Source: Cololabis saira
Lineage: Eukaryota > Chordata > Actinopteri > Beloniformes > Belonidae
Assembly: GCF_033807715.1 (NCBI RefSeq)
Contig: NC_084587.1
Coordinates: 25,355,017-25,419,016 of the forward strand
Length of the DNA stretch: 64,000 nucleotides
Direction of reading: 5' to 3'
Shown here: positions 11,566-23,009 of the stretch, piece after piece
Numbering within the stretch: position 1 is the stretch's first letter
Layout of the letters: every line of letters begins with the position of its first letter
Notes under the pieces: model-generated
The model's input: only the letters and a program-made list of their open reading frames with translations
Databases searched by the model: none
What the model was told of the DNA's origin: nothing
Translations under genes and position numbers: made by a program

Positions 11566-11865
11566 TTGTTTCATTGGATTGGTAAATGTTTGCGGGACTA
11601 TTTATTCGAGTATATCTGTAGTCCATCCAGCCAAATGAGAAAAAGAATTTCAGAGCCTTTTGACATGACTCAATCAGTTAATGCCCCCACGCTTAATCAT
11701 GGTCACGTACTCAACCTTATAATCTCCCATGGACTCCCAGTTCATACAGTAGAAATATGTGATATCTCAGACCACTTTCCTGTCATAGTTAAGTTTTCCC
11801 TCACGCATAATCATGGTCATGCACTCAACCTTATAATCTCCCATAGACTCCCAGTACAAGGATAA
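11566..11865 (+). pseudogene. LINE endonuclease fragment with internal duplication
   Basis: A 99-codon frame whose middle matches the LINE apurinic-type endonuclease: FDMTQSVNAPT, HGHVLNLIISHGLPV and a C-terminal SDHFPV block containing the catalytic SDH motif (about 11772-11780). A stretch of about 45 bp at 11695-11739 is repeated at 11809-11853 (period 114 bp), so HNHGHALNLIISH appears twice. Only this part of the LINE remains; the family A repeat begins directly after it. Confidence 0.65.
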
Positions 11866-12897
11866 TTAAAGCTGCAAGCAGCGATGAACGGGCCCTCGCA
11901 CCCTTGTGCATGTTCAGTCATGCTGCAGTGGAAGCGCTTGTATGACTTGCATGTAGATATCTTCAGGCCTGGACATTTAGCGGATGACACCAGTCACGAC
12001 TCTCAATATCAGACCATTCAAAAGTTACGGCAGAAAGTAGGAACCATCAAATATCGACCAATCAGAAAAAGGGGCGGGGGTAATGCATGCCAATGAAGGT
12101 CAATTACTCAAAACTGAGTCAGATGACACCACCCACGACTCTCTATATCAAACCATTTAAAAGTAATGGCAGAAAATAGGGACTATCAAATATCGACCAA
12201 TCAGAAGAAGGGGAGGGGATAATTTGCACCAATTATGTTCAAGGACTCAAAACCGAGTCCGATGACACCACCCACGAGTCTTTATGTCAAACCATTCAAA
12301 AGTTATTGCAGAAAATAGGAACTATCACATATCGACCAATCAAATGAGGCAGGGGGCGCGCTTTTGTGCGTCTATCGTTGCCACGGTAACGCTTTTGACT
12401 GAGAAAAGTAATGCGCATCGTCGCAGGATCGAGACGCACATTTTGATGTATAACACACCTGGGTGAATGTTACAGTTCGGGCAAAGAAGCGGCCGAAGAA
12501 ATGGCATAGATTGCGGCAAAATTACACGATGAATTCAAAATGGCCGACTTCCTGTTCGGTTTCGGTCATGGCGCCAAGAGACTTTTCTTTAAGTTGCGAC
12601 ATGATACAGGTGTGTAGCGATTTTCGTGCATGTACGTAAAACCGTATTGTGGGGCTTGAGGCATGAAGTTTTCTAGGGGGCGCTGTTGAGCCATTAGGCC
12701 ACGACCATTAATGCAAACCATTAAATATCAAATTTTTCGCCAGGCCTGGTTTGAGTGCAAAATTTGGTGACTTTTGGGGCACGTTTAGAGGGGCAAAAAG
12801 GCCCTTATTTCGTCGGAAAAAGAAAAAAAAAACTTGGATAAAAAAAAAAATCCTACAGATACAATAGGGCCTTCGCACTGTAAGTGCTCGGGCCTTA
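11864..12897 (+). repeat. Family A repeat, copy 1 (unclassified)
   Basis: The copy starts ATTAAAGCTGCAAGCAGCGA followed by TGAACGGGCCCTCGCA, and ends at the imperfect hairpin GGGCCTTCGCACTGTAAGTG, CTCGGGCCTTAA. It contains tandem subrepeats of about 138 bp with the motif GATGACACCACCCACGA and GACCAATCAGAAGAAGGGG. A unique 3' part follows (GGCGCTGTTGAGCCATTAGG, then CAGGCCTGGTTTGAG). No protein is encoded. Other copies or fragments lie at 14240, 16247, 35964 and 53081. I cannot place it in a superfamily. Confidence 0.75.
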
Positions 12898-13485
12898 AAA
12901 ATTTCATCTTTTTTCTTTGGTTTATAACAATTTGTTTAAGCATGTAGACATTGACAATTTTTCTGACACTGGAAATATATGCCGTGAGGTCTTAGCTATC
13001 CATTGAGACCAAGATTATGCATATTGTCCTTATAATTGTGGAGATATTGTTGATTTAATTTGGATAGGCCTGTTCAGGTGAAATTCACCTCCAAAATCCC
13101 TAGGGGTTAACAGGTTTAAAGACTCATTATACAGGATTATTGCTGTAGACAGGATGGATCTCCTGTAGCGTCTGTGTTCTTGGTGAATCTTAAGATAACA
13201 AAACTTTTAAAGAACACAATCTAATGACTCAAGAAACACAATAATAAACTATTCACGTTATATCAAAGCCATCTGGACCCAAAGCATTGCTTTGCTTTTA
13301 CAGTTGGACTTGAGGTGGCATGCTGATTGTGCTTCAGTTACATTGAGTGTTGATTCTCAAATAATCTCAAATTAAAAGGCTGTTTTATCAAAATATGTTT
13401 TCCTACTCATTTATTATGTTACCCTGAAAAATAGAAAGGAACAAAAAGGATAAGTTACCACCAAGACACTTACCAATGTAAGCCT
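12898..13485. other. Flank between family A and hAT (unit 1)
   Basis: Non-coding DNA of about 590 bp. It recurs almost unchanged at 14906-15492 and 17051-17636 because of the triplication. No gene recognised. Confidence 0.6.
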
Positions 13486-13493
13486 GTCAATAT

Positions 13494-14239
13494 TAGGGGT
13501 GTAACAATATATCGTGCCACGAAATTTCGCGATACAAAAACGTCACGATACGTGTCGTGGAGGTGACAAACTGTAGGGCGATATTGGATTATTAATATTA
13601 ATCTATTGTGTTGATTAGTAACGCGCATCCGACCGCGTGTGCCGACCGCGCCTCGACCCGTGGACCAAAATCTTACTCCGCTCAGAAGAAACTAGTACCG
13701 TTTTGCGGCCCCGATCACGGGACTCTTGGGGGGTTTGAGCTCTGAACTTTTACTTATGTAAGGCTGGTGTAGAGTTAAGCCATACCTTATTAAATTAAAC
13801 CTTTTTCGGGTCATAAGTAAGATAAACACGGGGACAACTTCTGCTGAGTTCGAGTGTACTTTAATGTCCGCTCAACAGTGTAGGATTTAGAGCATCAACA
13901 CAGCAACTAGTGCCGTATCACTCCGCCCAATCTAAAATATACTAAGCACTACAGATAAACTGACTAGCGTAATTATAGTCCCTGATTTACATCAGAATAT
14001 AAAGAATATATTTATAAAATAATGAACCCTGAATTACCAAAATAACCTTCTTAACAAAAATAAATCTCCTCTTACACTTCTACAATCTACTACAATCAAT
14101 CTTTTTTATGATGTAAAAATGTATGTATTTATTTACTTTTATTTATTTATTTAATTTTAGTTGTTACATTTCTGGAAAAGAAAAAAGTCAAATCATTCCT
14201 GAGAGAAACTATTCAGTTTGTGGCAAAATATTTTTACTT
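13494..14239 (+). mobile_element. hAT 5' portion, duplicated copy 1
   Basis: Begins with the terminal repeat TAGGGGTGTAACAATATATC preceded by GTCAATAT (13486-13493), and stops at the duplication junction 14239/14240. It lacks its right end. It contains a GC-richer block (about 13620-13740) with no intact frame. The neighbouring frame 14123-14305 crosses the junction and is not a gene. Confidence 0.8.
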
Positions 14240-14905
14240 GAAGGTCAAGTACTCAAAACCGAGTCAGATGACACCACCCACGACTCTCTATATCAAACCA
14301 TTTAAAAGTTATGGCAGAAAATAGGGACTATCACATATCGACCAATCAAATGAGGCAGGGGGCGCGCTTTTGTGCGTCTATCGTTGCCACGGTAACGCTT
14401 TTGACTGAGTAAAGTAATGCGCATCGTCGCAGGATCGAGACGCACATTTTGATGTATAACACACCTGGGTGAATGTTACAGTTCGGGCAAAGAAGCGGCC
14501 GAAGAAATGGCATAGATTGCGGCAAAATTACACGATTAATTCAAAATGGCCGACTTCCTGTTCGGTTTCGGCCATGGCGCCAAGAGACTTTTCTTTAAGT
14601 TGCGACATGATACAGGTGTGTAGCGATTTTCGTGCATGCACGTAAAACCGTATTGTGGGGCTTGAGGCATGAAGTTTTCTAGAGGGCGCTGTTGAGCCAT
14701 TAGGCCACGACCATTAATGCAAACCATTAAATATCAAATTTTTCGCCAGGCCTGGTTTGAGTGCAAAATTTGGTGACTTTTGGGGCACGTTTAGAGGGGC
14801 AAAAAGGCCCTTATTTCGTCGGAAAAAGAAAAAAAAAACTTGGATAAAAAAAAAAAATCCTACAGATACAATAGGGCCTTCGCACTGTAAGTGCTCGGGC
14901 CTTAA
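14240..14905 (+). repeat. Family A, partial copy 2
   Basis: Starts at the duplication junction, lacks the true 5' end, and has only one of the two 138-bp subrepeats present in copies 1 and 3. It ends in the same hairpin and GGGCCTTAA. Confidence 0.8.
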
Positions 14906-15500
14906 AAATTTCATCTTTTTTCTTTGGTTTATAACAATTTGTTTAAGCATGTAGACATCGACAATTTTTCTGACACTGGAAATATATGCCGTGAGGTCTT
15001 AGCTATCCATTGAGACCAAGATTATGCATATTGTCCTTATAATTGTGGAGATATTGTTGATTTAATTTGGATAGGCCTGTTCAGGTGAAATTCACCTCCA
15101 AAATCCCTAGGGGTTAACAGGTTTAAAGACTCATTATACAGGATTATTGCTGTAGACAGGATGGATCTCCTGTAGCGTCTGTGTTCTTGGTGAATCTTAA
15201 GATAACAAAACTTTTAAAGAACACAATCTAATGACTCAAGAAACACAATAATAAACTATTCACGTTATATCAAAGCCATCTGGACCCAAAGCATTGCTTT
15301 GCTTTTACAGTTGGACTTGAGGTGGCATGCTGATTGTGCTTCAGTTACATTGAGTGTTGATTCTCAAATAATCTCAAATTAAAAGGCTGTTTTATCAAAA
15401 TATGTTTTCCTACTCATTTATTATGTTACCCTGAAAAATAGAAAGGAACAAAAAGGATAAGTTACCACCAAGACACTTACCAATGTAAGCCTGTCAATAT

Positions 15501-16246
15501 TAGGGGTGTAACAATATATCGTGCCACGAAATTTCGCGATACAAAAACGTCACGATACGTGTCGTGGAGGTGACAAACTGTAGGGCGATATTGGATTATT
15601 AATATTAATCTATTGTGTTGATTAGTAACGCGCATCCGACCGCGTGTGCCGACCGCGCCTCGACCCGTGGACCAAAATCTTACTCCGCTCAGAAGAAACT
15701 AGTACCGTTTTGCGGCCCCGATCACGGGACTCTTGGGGGGTTTGAGCTCTGAACTTTTACTTATGTAAGGCTGGTGTAGAGTTAAGCCATACCTTATTAA
15801 ATTAAACCTTTTTCGGGTCATAAGTAAGATAAACACGGGGACAACTTCTGCTGAGTTCGAGTGTACTTTAATGTCCGCTCAACAGTGTAGGATTTAGAGC
15901 ATCAACACAGCAACTAGTGCCGTATCACTCCGCCCAATCTAAAATATACTAAGCACTACAGATAAACTGACTAGCGTAATTATAGTCCCTGATTTACATC
16001 AGAATATAAAGAATATATTTATAAAATAATGAACCCTGAATTACCAAAATAACCTTCTTAACAAAAATAAATCTCCTCTTACACTTCTACAATCTACTAC
16101 AATCAATCTTTTTTATGATGTAAAAATGTATGTATTTATTTACTTTTATTTATTTATTTAATTTTAGTTGTTACATTTCTGGAAAAGAAAAAAGTCAAAT
16201 CATTCCTGAGAGAAACTATTCAGTTTGTGGCAAAATATTTTTACTT
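15501..16246 (+). mobile_element. hAT 5' portion, duplicated copy 2
   Basis: Same sequence as 13494-14239, again preceded by GTCAATAT (15493-15500) and cut at the next junction. No right terminus. Confidence 0.8.
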
Positions 16247-17050
16247 GAAGGTCAAGTACTCAAAACCGAGTCAGATGACACCACCCACGACTCTCTATAT
16301 CAAACCATTTAAAAGTTATGGCAGAAAATAGGGACTATCAAATATCGACCAATCAGAAGAAGGGGCGGGGATAATTTGCACCAATTATGTTCAAGGACTC
16401 AAAACCGAGTCCGATGACACCACCCACGACTTCCTATGTCAAACCATTCAAAAGTTATTGAAGAAAATAGGAACTATCACATATCGACCAATCAAATGAG
16501 GCAGGGGGCGCGCTTTTGTGAGTCTATCGTTGCCACGGTAACGCTTTTGACTGAGAAAAGTAATGCGCATCGTCGCAGGATCGAGACGCACATTTTGATG
16601 TATAACACACCTGGGTGAATGTTACAGTTCGGGCAAAGAAGCGGCCGAAGAAATGGCATAGATTGCGGCAAAATTACACGATTAATTCAAAATGGCCGAC
16701 TTCCTGTTCGGTTTCGGTCATGGCGCCAAGAGACTTTTCTTTAAGTTGCGACATGATACAGGTGTGTAGCGATTTTCGTGCATGTACGTAAAACCGTATT
16801 GTGGGGCTTGAGGCATGAAGTTTTCTAGGGGGCGCTGTTGAGCCATTAGGCCACGACCATTAATGCAAACCATTAAATATCAAATTTTTCGCCAGGCCTG
16901 GTTTGAGTGCAAAATTTGGTGACTTTTGGGGCACGTTTAGAGGGGCAAAAAGGCCCTTATTTCGTCGGAAAAAGAAAAAAAAAACTTGGATAAAAAAAAA
17001 AATCCTACAGATACAATAGGGCCTTCGCACTGTAAGTGCTCGGGCCTTAA
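16247..17050 (+). repeat. Family A, partial copy 3
   Basis: Starts at the second junction and carries two 138-bp subrepeats (beginning about 16255 and 16394). It ends in the GGGCCTTAA hairpin. A few substitutions separate it from copies 1 and 2. Confidence 0.8.
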
Positions 17051-17644
17051 AAATTTCATCTTTTTTCTTTGGTTTATAACAATTTGTTTAGGCATGTAGA
17101 CATTGACAATTTTTTGACACTGGAAATATATGCCGTGAGGTCTTAGCTATCCATTGAGACCAAGATTATGCATATTGTCCTTATAATTGTGGAGATATTG
17201 TTGATTTAATTTGGATAGGCCTGTTCAGGTGAAATTCACCTCCAAAATCCCTAGGGGTTAACAGGTTTAAAGACTCATTATACAGGATTATTGCTGTAGA
17301 CAGGATGGATCTCCTGTAGCGTCTGTGTTCTTGGTGAATCTTAAGATAACAAAACTTTTAAATAACACAATCTAATGACTCAAGAAACACAATAATAAAC
17401 TATTCACGTTATATCAAAGCCATCTGGACCCAAAGCATTGCTTTGCTTTTACAGTTGGACTTGAGGTGGCATGCTGATTGTGCTTCAGATACATTGAGTG
17501 TTGATTCTCAAATAATCTCAAATTAAAAGGCTGTTTTATCAAAATATGTTTTCCTACTCATTTATTATGTAACCCTGAAAAATAAAGAGGAACAAAAAGG
17601 ATAAGTTACCACCAAGACACTTACCAATGTAAGCCTGTCAATAT

Positions 17645-18691
17645 TAGGGGTGTAACAATATATCGTGCCACGAAATTTTGCGATACAAAAACGTCACGAT
17701 ACGTGTCGTGGAGGTGAAAAACTGTAGGGCGATATTGGATTATTAATATTAATCTATTGTGTTGACTAGTAACGCGCATCCGACCGCGTGTGCCGACCGC
17801 GCCTCGACCCGTGGACCAAAATCTTACTCCGCTCAGAAGAAACTAGTACCGTTTTGCGGTCCCGATCACGGGACTCTTGGGGGGTTTGAGCTCTGAACTT
17901 TTACTTATGTAAGGCTGGTGTAGAGTTAAGCCATACCTTATTAAATTAAACCTTTTTCGGGTCATAAGTAGGATAAACACGGGGACAACTTCTGCTGAGT
18001 TCCAGTGTATTTTAATGTCCGCTCAACAGTGTAGGATTTAGAACATCAACACAGCAACTAGTGCCGTATCACTCCGCCCAATCTAAAATATACTAAGCAC
18101 TACAGATAAACTGACTAGCGTAATTATAGTACCTGATTTACATCAGAATATAAAGAATATATTTATAAAATAATGAACCCTGAATTACCAAAATAACCTT
18201 CTTAACAAAAATAAATCTCCTCTTACACTTCTACAATCTACTACAATCAATCTTTTTTATGATGTAAAAATGTATGTATTTATTTACTTTTATTTATTTA
18301 TTTAATTTTAGTTGTTAAATTTCTGGAAAAGAAAAAAGTCAAATCATTCCTGAGAGAAACTATTCAGTTTGTGGCAAAATATTTTTACTTGTATGAAACT
18401 GAAGATGCATAATGCATACCTGACATTTACTTTTAGTTCAGTTTGTGGAAAATGGTTGGCCTGGCTTTCTCTTTAAAACTTAAACAGTTATAAAGCAAAG
18501 TAACAATAGGGCAAATGCACAGCATTGTTTTGTATTTTGTGTCTTTCAAATAAAAGACAATTTTTCCAGTCATATGTTCCTCATTCAAGGTTGTTAAAAA
18601 AATACTGCTATAATATCGTATCGTATCGTTATCGTGACCTCAATATCGTGTATCGTACCGTATTGTGAGATTAGTGTATCGTTACACCCTA
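17645..18691 (+). mobile_element. Complete nonautonomous hAT element (ancestral copy)
   Basis: The left terminus TAGGGGTGTAACAATATATC starts at 17645. The right terminus, rich in ATCGTATCG, ends GTATCGTTACACCCTA at 18691. Flanking 8-bp repeats GTCAATAT at 17637-17644 and 18692-18699 are identical, as expected for hAT. The 1047-bp element has no intact transposase. It is the only one of the three hAT segments with both ends, so the triplication happened after its insertion. Confidence 0.85.
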
Positions 18692-18699
18692 GTCAATAT

Positions 18700-21335
18700 A
18701 CTGATCCTTCCTTGAGCTGTTGATCCTTGCAGTCTTTTAGTTTATAGTCACAAACAACTTTTGCTGAAGCAACAACCACATCTTCCCGAGTGCTGTTGAA
18801 AAAGTTGTCTTCCTTTATTGCAGATCTCCAATTAAAGCGTAACTCTAACCCTCATTTCTCAATAGGATTTAAAAAGAGTCCAAATCTTTTTTTTTTTTGT
18901 CATCTTTGACACCTTTGCCAGTCTAGAAGTTGAGTACTCAGCTGCATACAATTTAACATCTTAAGGCAAAAAGATCTTGGGCTTCATTCTGAAGAGCTCT
19001 TCCCGCGTCATAGCTTGAAGACATTATCTTAGCTGACAGGGGATTTAAAAGTGGATTTTTAGTTGACCGGTAGAGGTCCAACTGGCTTATCCTTAATTAC
19101 AGCAGGTCATACCAGTGCATTTCTTCCATGCTGATGGCACCCGACCTGAAGTGATGTCTTATGACCAAGCCCGAGCTCAACCATCTGCTCCAACAAGAAT
19201 CATTTACATTTCATTCATCCTTACAACCTTATAAAAAAAATCTGTCTTCCAGTATTTTTAGCCCAGTCTTGATGCTTCAATCGGTAAATATCATCTAGTA
19301 GTGGTTGTATGTGACAACTTGTACTTTTGGTCACTCACAAGGTACCTTTTGTGGAACATTGGAGCATGATTTATGTTACATTTTTAGTGACATAAGTTTG
19401 GTCCTTTATTATGACCTCCAAAAAGCTGGTATTTTAAATGTACTTTGATTTTCATCTTACTTTAGACAGTATAAAATAAGAGTCAAGTGGACTTCAGATA
19501 CAAAGTTCACAACATAGAGAGGAAATGACAGACTAACTCTTGAGAGGTAAACTAATTAGGCAGCTTTTCTTAAATGTTCACTGACAGGAAATGTTGTTTA
19601 TATTCGGGACCCTGTTCATTCTCAAGAAATATCAACTGTGTTATGATAATACAGACAAACTGTCAAACAGTCTATTCAAAGTATGGTGTTACTGGTACAA
19701 AATAAGACAATTCAAATTCATAAAACTTTTCTGTTTAATTCCCAAATTACCATCCATATAGATTCCTCAGTTTGAGGAGGAGGAAGATAATGATTATCCG
19801 AGTTCTGAAAATTAAGGTTTTATAGATATTGGATTGACTGTTGATTTACTTTAAGGAATATTTCAGATGGAAAATGAACAGAATCATCTGAATGCATTCT
19901 GCGTAATCATCTTTGCTGCATGCCTCTAGCAATGACAAAAATGAATGTACTGTGACTGCTATAAAGCACAGTGTCCAAATATCCTTCGGGAAATTTGAAC
20001 CAAAGTGTCAGCCACAGTATGGAGCTCATTAAGGCTGTGAATTAGTAACTTATCTGACAAATGGATATTTCTCACAATCATTTTTATTGAACAAGGATCT
20101 CCCATGATAATTCAAAAATATGTTTTTCATTATTGCTTATAGTTTGCCGTGTTGCTGTTTCCACAATAAATTAAGTTGCAAGAGCACATAAAAAAAAAAA
20201 ATGCATTACCGTGAGACTTCCAAATATGGTAGACTTTCACCTCTTCTTTGAAAAGGAGGGACCTTTTTCTCATAAAATGTAACAGCTGTCGTCTGTTATT
20301 GCTAAACATTGCCTTAAATCTGTAATCCTGCAAGTAATCTGAGCGTGGCCTGAGACAAGCCTGATAATCTCTGCCAGTCATGTCTGACATTCCTGTGGTA
20401 ATGCATGATAAACTCTTTTGTACTGCTTCTACAAAGAGAGCTGGACAATCCTGTATGTCTTTCCTAAAACAAGGATAGAGAGATGGCTTGTTTTCGGAAA
20501 GTGACTCATCACCACTTTTAGGTGTGTATTTTGAGGTTAAGTACCTTGTACAGCCCAGCTCCAAAAAGATTCAATACACAGATTAATCCATAAAACAGTC
20601 GACAAGCGGATTGATGCAGCATCTGCGGACTCTGTACAGCTGTAGTGAAGAGCTCATTGTTCAAAAGGCAATACTGTTTACTGGTCAATTTATGTTCTTA
20701 CCCTCATCCAGGCCCAGGGGCATGCTAGTGGGGCCGTGCGCATCCATCGAGTCAGCTGTACCCCTCTGGATTAAAAGCAAAATGTTATGTTAATTTCGAA
20801 AGCGATCGATCAAAAGCAACGTGTTAACTAATTACAGGTAAAGGGGGGCAGGCTGCTCACTGAGACAAAGGTCACCGTCGGGTGGACTCGGTGCGTCGGA
20901 AAACGAGGAGTCGGCAGTTAAAAAAATGTATATACAAGGTTTTTTTGTCACATCGGAGTAAACATTCATGATAGCGGACTCCGCTAACATGAAATAACTT
21001 GAAATAAAGAATAAATTAAAATTTGATCTCAGATCTCCCTTAAAAGTGTAATGGTTTAAGTTGGTATCTGAATACAAGCCGGATTTTTTCTCTGTGGAGA
21101 AAAGCCCAGTTTCTACTGATGGCTATTTTTAAGTACATATGAAATTCCTCAAAATACTGTACTTGGATTGCTTTTTTTCCTTCCCAGTATTTGAAGCACA
21201 GAGCATTTTACTAAAACGGTGAAAGGTGGATTCAAGCATCACAAAAACAGTTAAGTCCTTTTAACTAATCAGTGTGACCAATACATTTGATAACGGTTTG
21301 CCTAGGCTTAGCTAGAGTATAAAGACATAAAACAC
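18700..21335. other. Unassigned intergenic sequence
   Basis: About 2.6 kb with no recognised gene, RNA or transposon. The 144-codon minus-strand frame at 20130-20564 has no motif I know, ends in poly-F from a T/A run, and is not supported as a gene. Confidence 0.5.
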
Positions 21336-21337
21336 AA

Positions 21338-21376
<39 letters not shown>

Positions 21377-21392
21377 TATAGTATATAGTATA

Positions 21393-21424
<32 letters not shown>
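21336..21424. repeat. (AT)n microsatellite with palindromic core
   Basis: Two AT tracts flank GTATATAGTATATACTATAT (about 21380-21400), so the locus is close to a perfect palindrome. It abuts the 5' edge of the RTE LINE. AT repeats recur after the LINE's 3' end (32566-32576), which hides any target duplication. Confidence 0.9.
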
Positions 21425-21429
<5 letters not shown>

Positions 21430-21720
21430 TTTATCATGAAGAGGAAGACATCAAGGACCGTTACGTCACCCGGATCGGCATCACCGGGGCCCAGGAGCCA
21501 GGCCTGGGGTTGGGGCTTGAAGGCGAGCGCCTGGTGGCCGGGTCTTTGCTCGTGGGACCCGGCCGGGCTCAGCCCGAAATGGCGACGTGGGCCCGCCTTC
21601 CCGTAGGCCCACCACCCGCAGGAAGGTCCATGATAGGCTGGTGCCATGTGGGCTGGGTAGCAGTTGTGGCGGGGTGCCTCGACGACCCAATCCCTGGACC
21701 AAAACCTTCTCAGTGGGGAC

Positions 21721-22816
21721 ATGGAATGTCACCTCACTGGGGGGGAAGGAGCCGGAGCTTGTGCGTGAGGTTGAGAGGTACCGGCTAGAGATAGTCAGGC
21801 TCACCTCCACACATAGCTTGGGTTCTGGAACCCAGCTCCTTGAAAGGGGATGGACCCTCCACTACTCTGGAGTTTCCCAGGGTGAGAGGCGGCGGGCTGG
21901 TGTGGGCTTGGTTATAGCCCCTCAGCTCAGTCGCCATGTGTTGGAGTTTACCCCGGTGAACGAGGGTCATTTCCCTGCGCCTTCGGGTCGGGACAAGGTC
22001 TCTCACTGTTGTTTGTGCCTACGGGCCGAACAGCAGTGCGGAGTACCCGGCCTTCTTGGAGTCCCTGGGAGGAGTACTGGATAGTGCTCCAACTGGGGAT
22101 TCCATTGTTCTACTGGGGGACTTCAATGCTCACGTGGGCAATGACAGTGATACCTGGAGAGGCGTGATTGGGAGGAACGGCCTCCCCGATCTGAACCCGA
22201 GCGGTGTTTTGTTGTTGAACTTCTGTGCTAGTCACGGTTTGTCCATAACGAACACCATGTTCAAACATAAGGGTGTCCATCAGTGCACGTGGCACCAGGA
22301 TGCCCAGACGCCCTAGGCCGGAGGTCAATGACCAACTTTGTTGTCGTTTCATCTGACCTTCGGCCGTATGTCTTGGAAACTCGGGTGAAGAGAGGGTCTG
22401 AACTGTCAACTGATCACCACCTGGTGGTGAGTTGGATGCACTGGCGGAGGAGGAGGCTGGACAGACTGGGCAGAACCAATTGGATTGTGAGGGTCTGTTG
22501 GGAACATCTGGCTGAGCCATCTGTCAGGGACATCTTCAACTCTCACCTCCGAGAGAATTTCTCTCAGATCCCGGGGGAGGTGGGGGACATCGAGTCCGAG
22601 TGGACCATGTTCTCTGCCTCCATTGTCGACGCGGCGGGTCGAAGTTGTGGACGCAAGATCTCTGGTGCCTGTTGTGGCGGCAATCCTAGAACCCGGTGGT
22701 GGACACTGGAAGTAAAGGATGCCGTCAGACTGAAGAAGGAGTCCTACTGGGTTATTTTAGCCTGTGGGACTGGAGAAGGAGTCCTACTGGGCTATGTTAG
22801 CCTGTGGGACTCCTGA
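21721..22816 (+). pseudogene. RTE LINE endonuclease region
   Basis: Three overlapping frames together cover a LINE endonuclease. The first (to about 21990) has the start block TWNVTSLGGKEPELVREVER. After a frameshift near 21985, the second (to 22316) has [10 protein letters not shown] with the catalytic D and N. The third (to 22816) has the STDHHLVVSWM block with the catalytic aspartate and histidine. Between the second and third frames another frameshift falls near 22310. A tandem duplication of about 40 bp lies at 22735-22812. Confidence 0.75.
22735..22812 (+). repeat. Approximately 40-bp tandem duplication in LINE
   Basis: GAAGGAGTCCTACTGGGTTA at 22735 is repeated as GAAGGAGTCCTACTGGGCTA at 22775, each continuing to GCCTGTGGGACT. 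Two or three bases differ between the copies. Confidence 0.85.
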
Positions 22817-23009
22817 CGCAGTAGATAGGTACCGGCAGGCCAAGCAAGCTGCAGCTCGGGCAGTCCTGGAGGCAAAAACTCGGGTCTGGGAGTAGTTCAG
22901 TGAGGCCATGGAAGAAGGATTTCGGTCGGCGTCGAGGAAATTCTAGCGGACCGTTCGCCGCCTCAGAAGGGGGAAGCTGTGCACCATTTATGGTGCGGGT
23001 GGAGAGCTG

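Larger units (their letters stand above)
12095..18391 (+). repeat. Tandem triplication of about 2.1-kb unit
   Basis: Three head-to-tail copies: 12095-14239 (2145 bp), 14240-16246 (2007 bp) and 16247-18391 (2145 bp). Each holds part of family A, a flank of about 590 bp, and the first 746 bp of a hAT element. Copies differ by very few substitutions by eye. The left edge lies in family A at GAAGGTCAA and the right edge lies within hAT at TTTTTACTTG, with only one or two bases of shared sequence. Copy 2 lacks one 138-bp subrepeat. This could be a real duplication or an assembly artefact. Confidence 0.85.

Noticed and set aside
11864..12897. Family A called as a Helitron
   Set aside because: There is a hairpin near the 3' end, but no clear TC start, CTRR end or A-T target in the copies visible here.
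14123..16312. Identical 60-codon frames at 14123-14305 and 16130-16312
   Set aside because: Duplicate frames arise because they span the triplication junctions; there is no protein motif.
12061..18400. Tandem arrays considered as a CRISPR array or satellite
   Set aside because: Units are about 2.1 kb with 138-bp subrepeats, contain transposon ends, have no short repeat/spacer pattern, and the sequence is eukaryotic.
20130..20564. 144-codon minus-strand frame in the unassigned 18.7-21.3 kb stretch
   Set aside because: No family motif, low-complexity end from an A/T run, and no sign of splice structure or neighbouring gene pieces.
21336..21424. Palindromic AT tract considered as a replication origin or cruciform regulator
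   Set aside because: Simple AT microsatellite; the palindrome follows from its composition.
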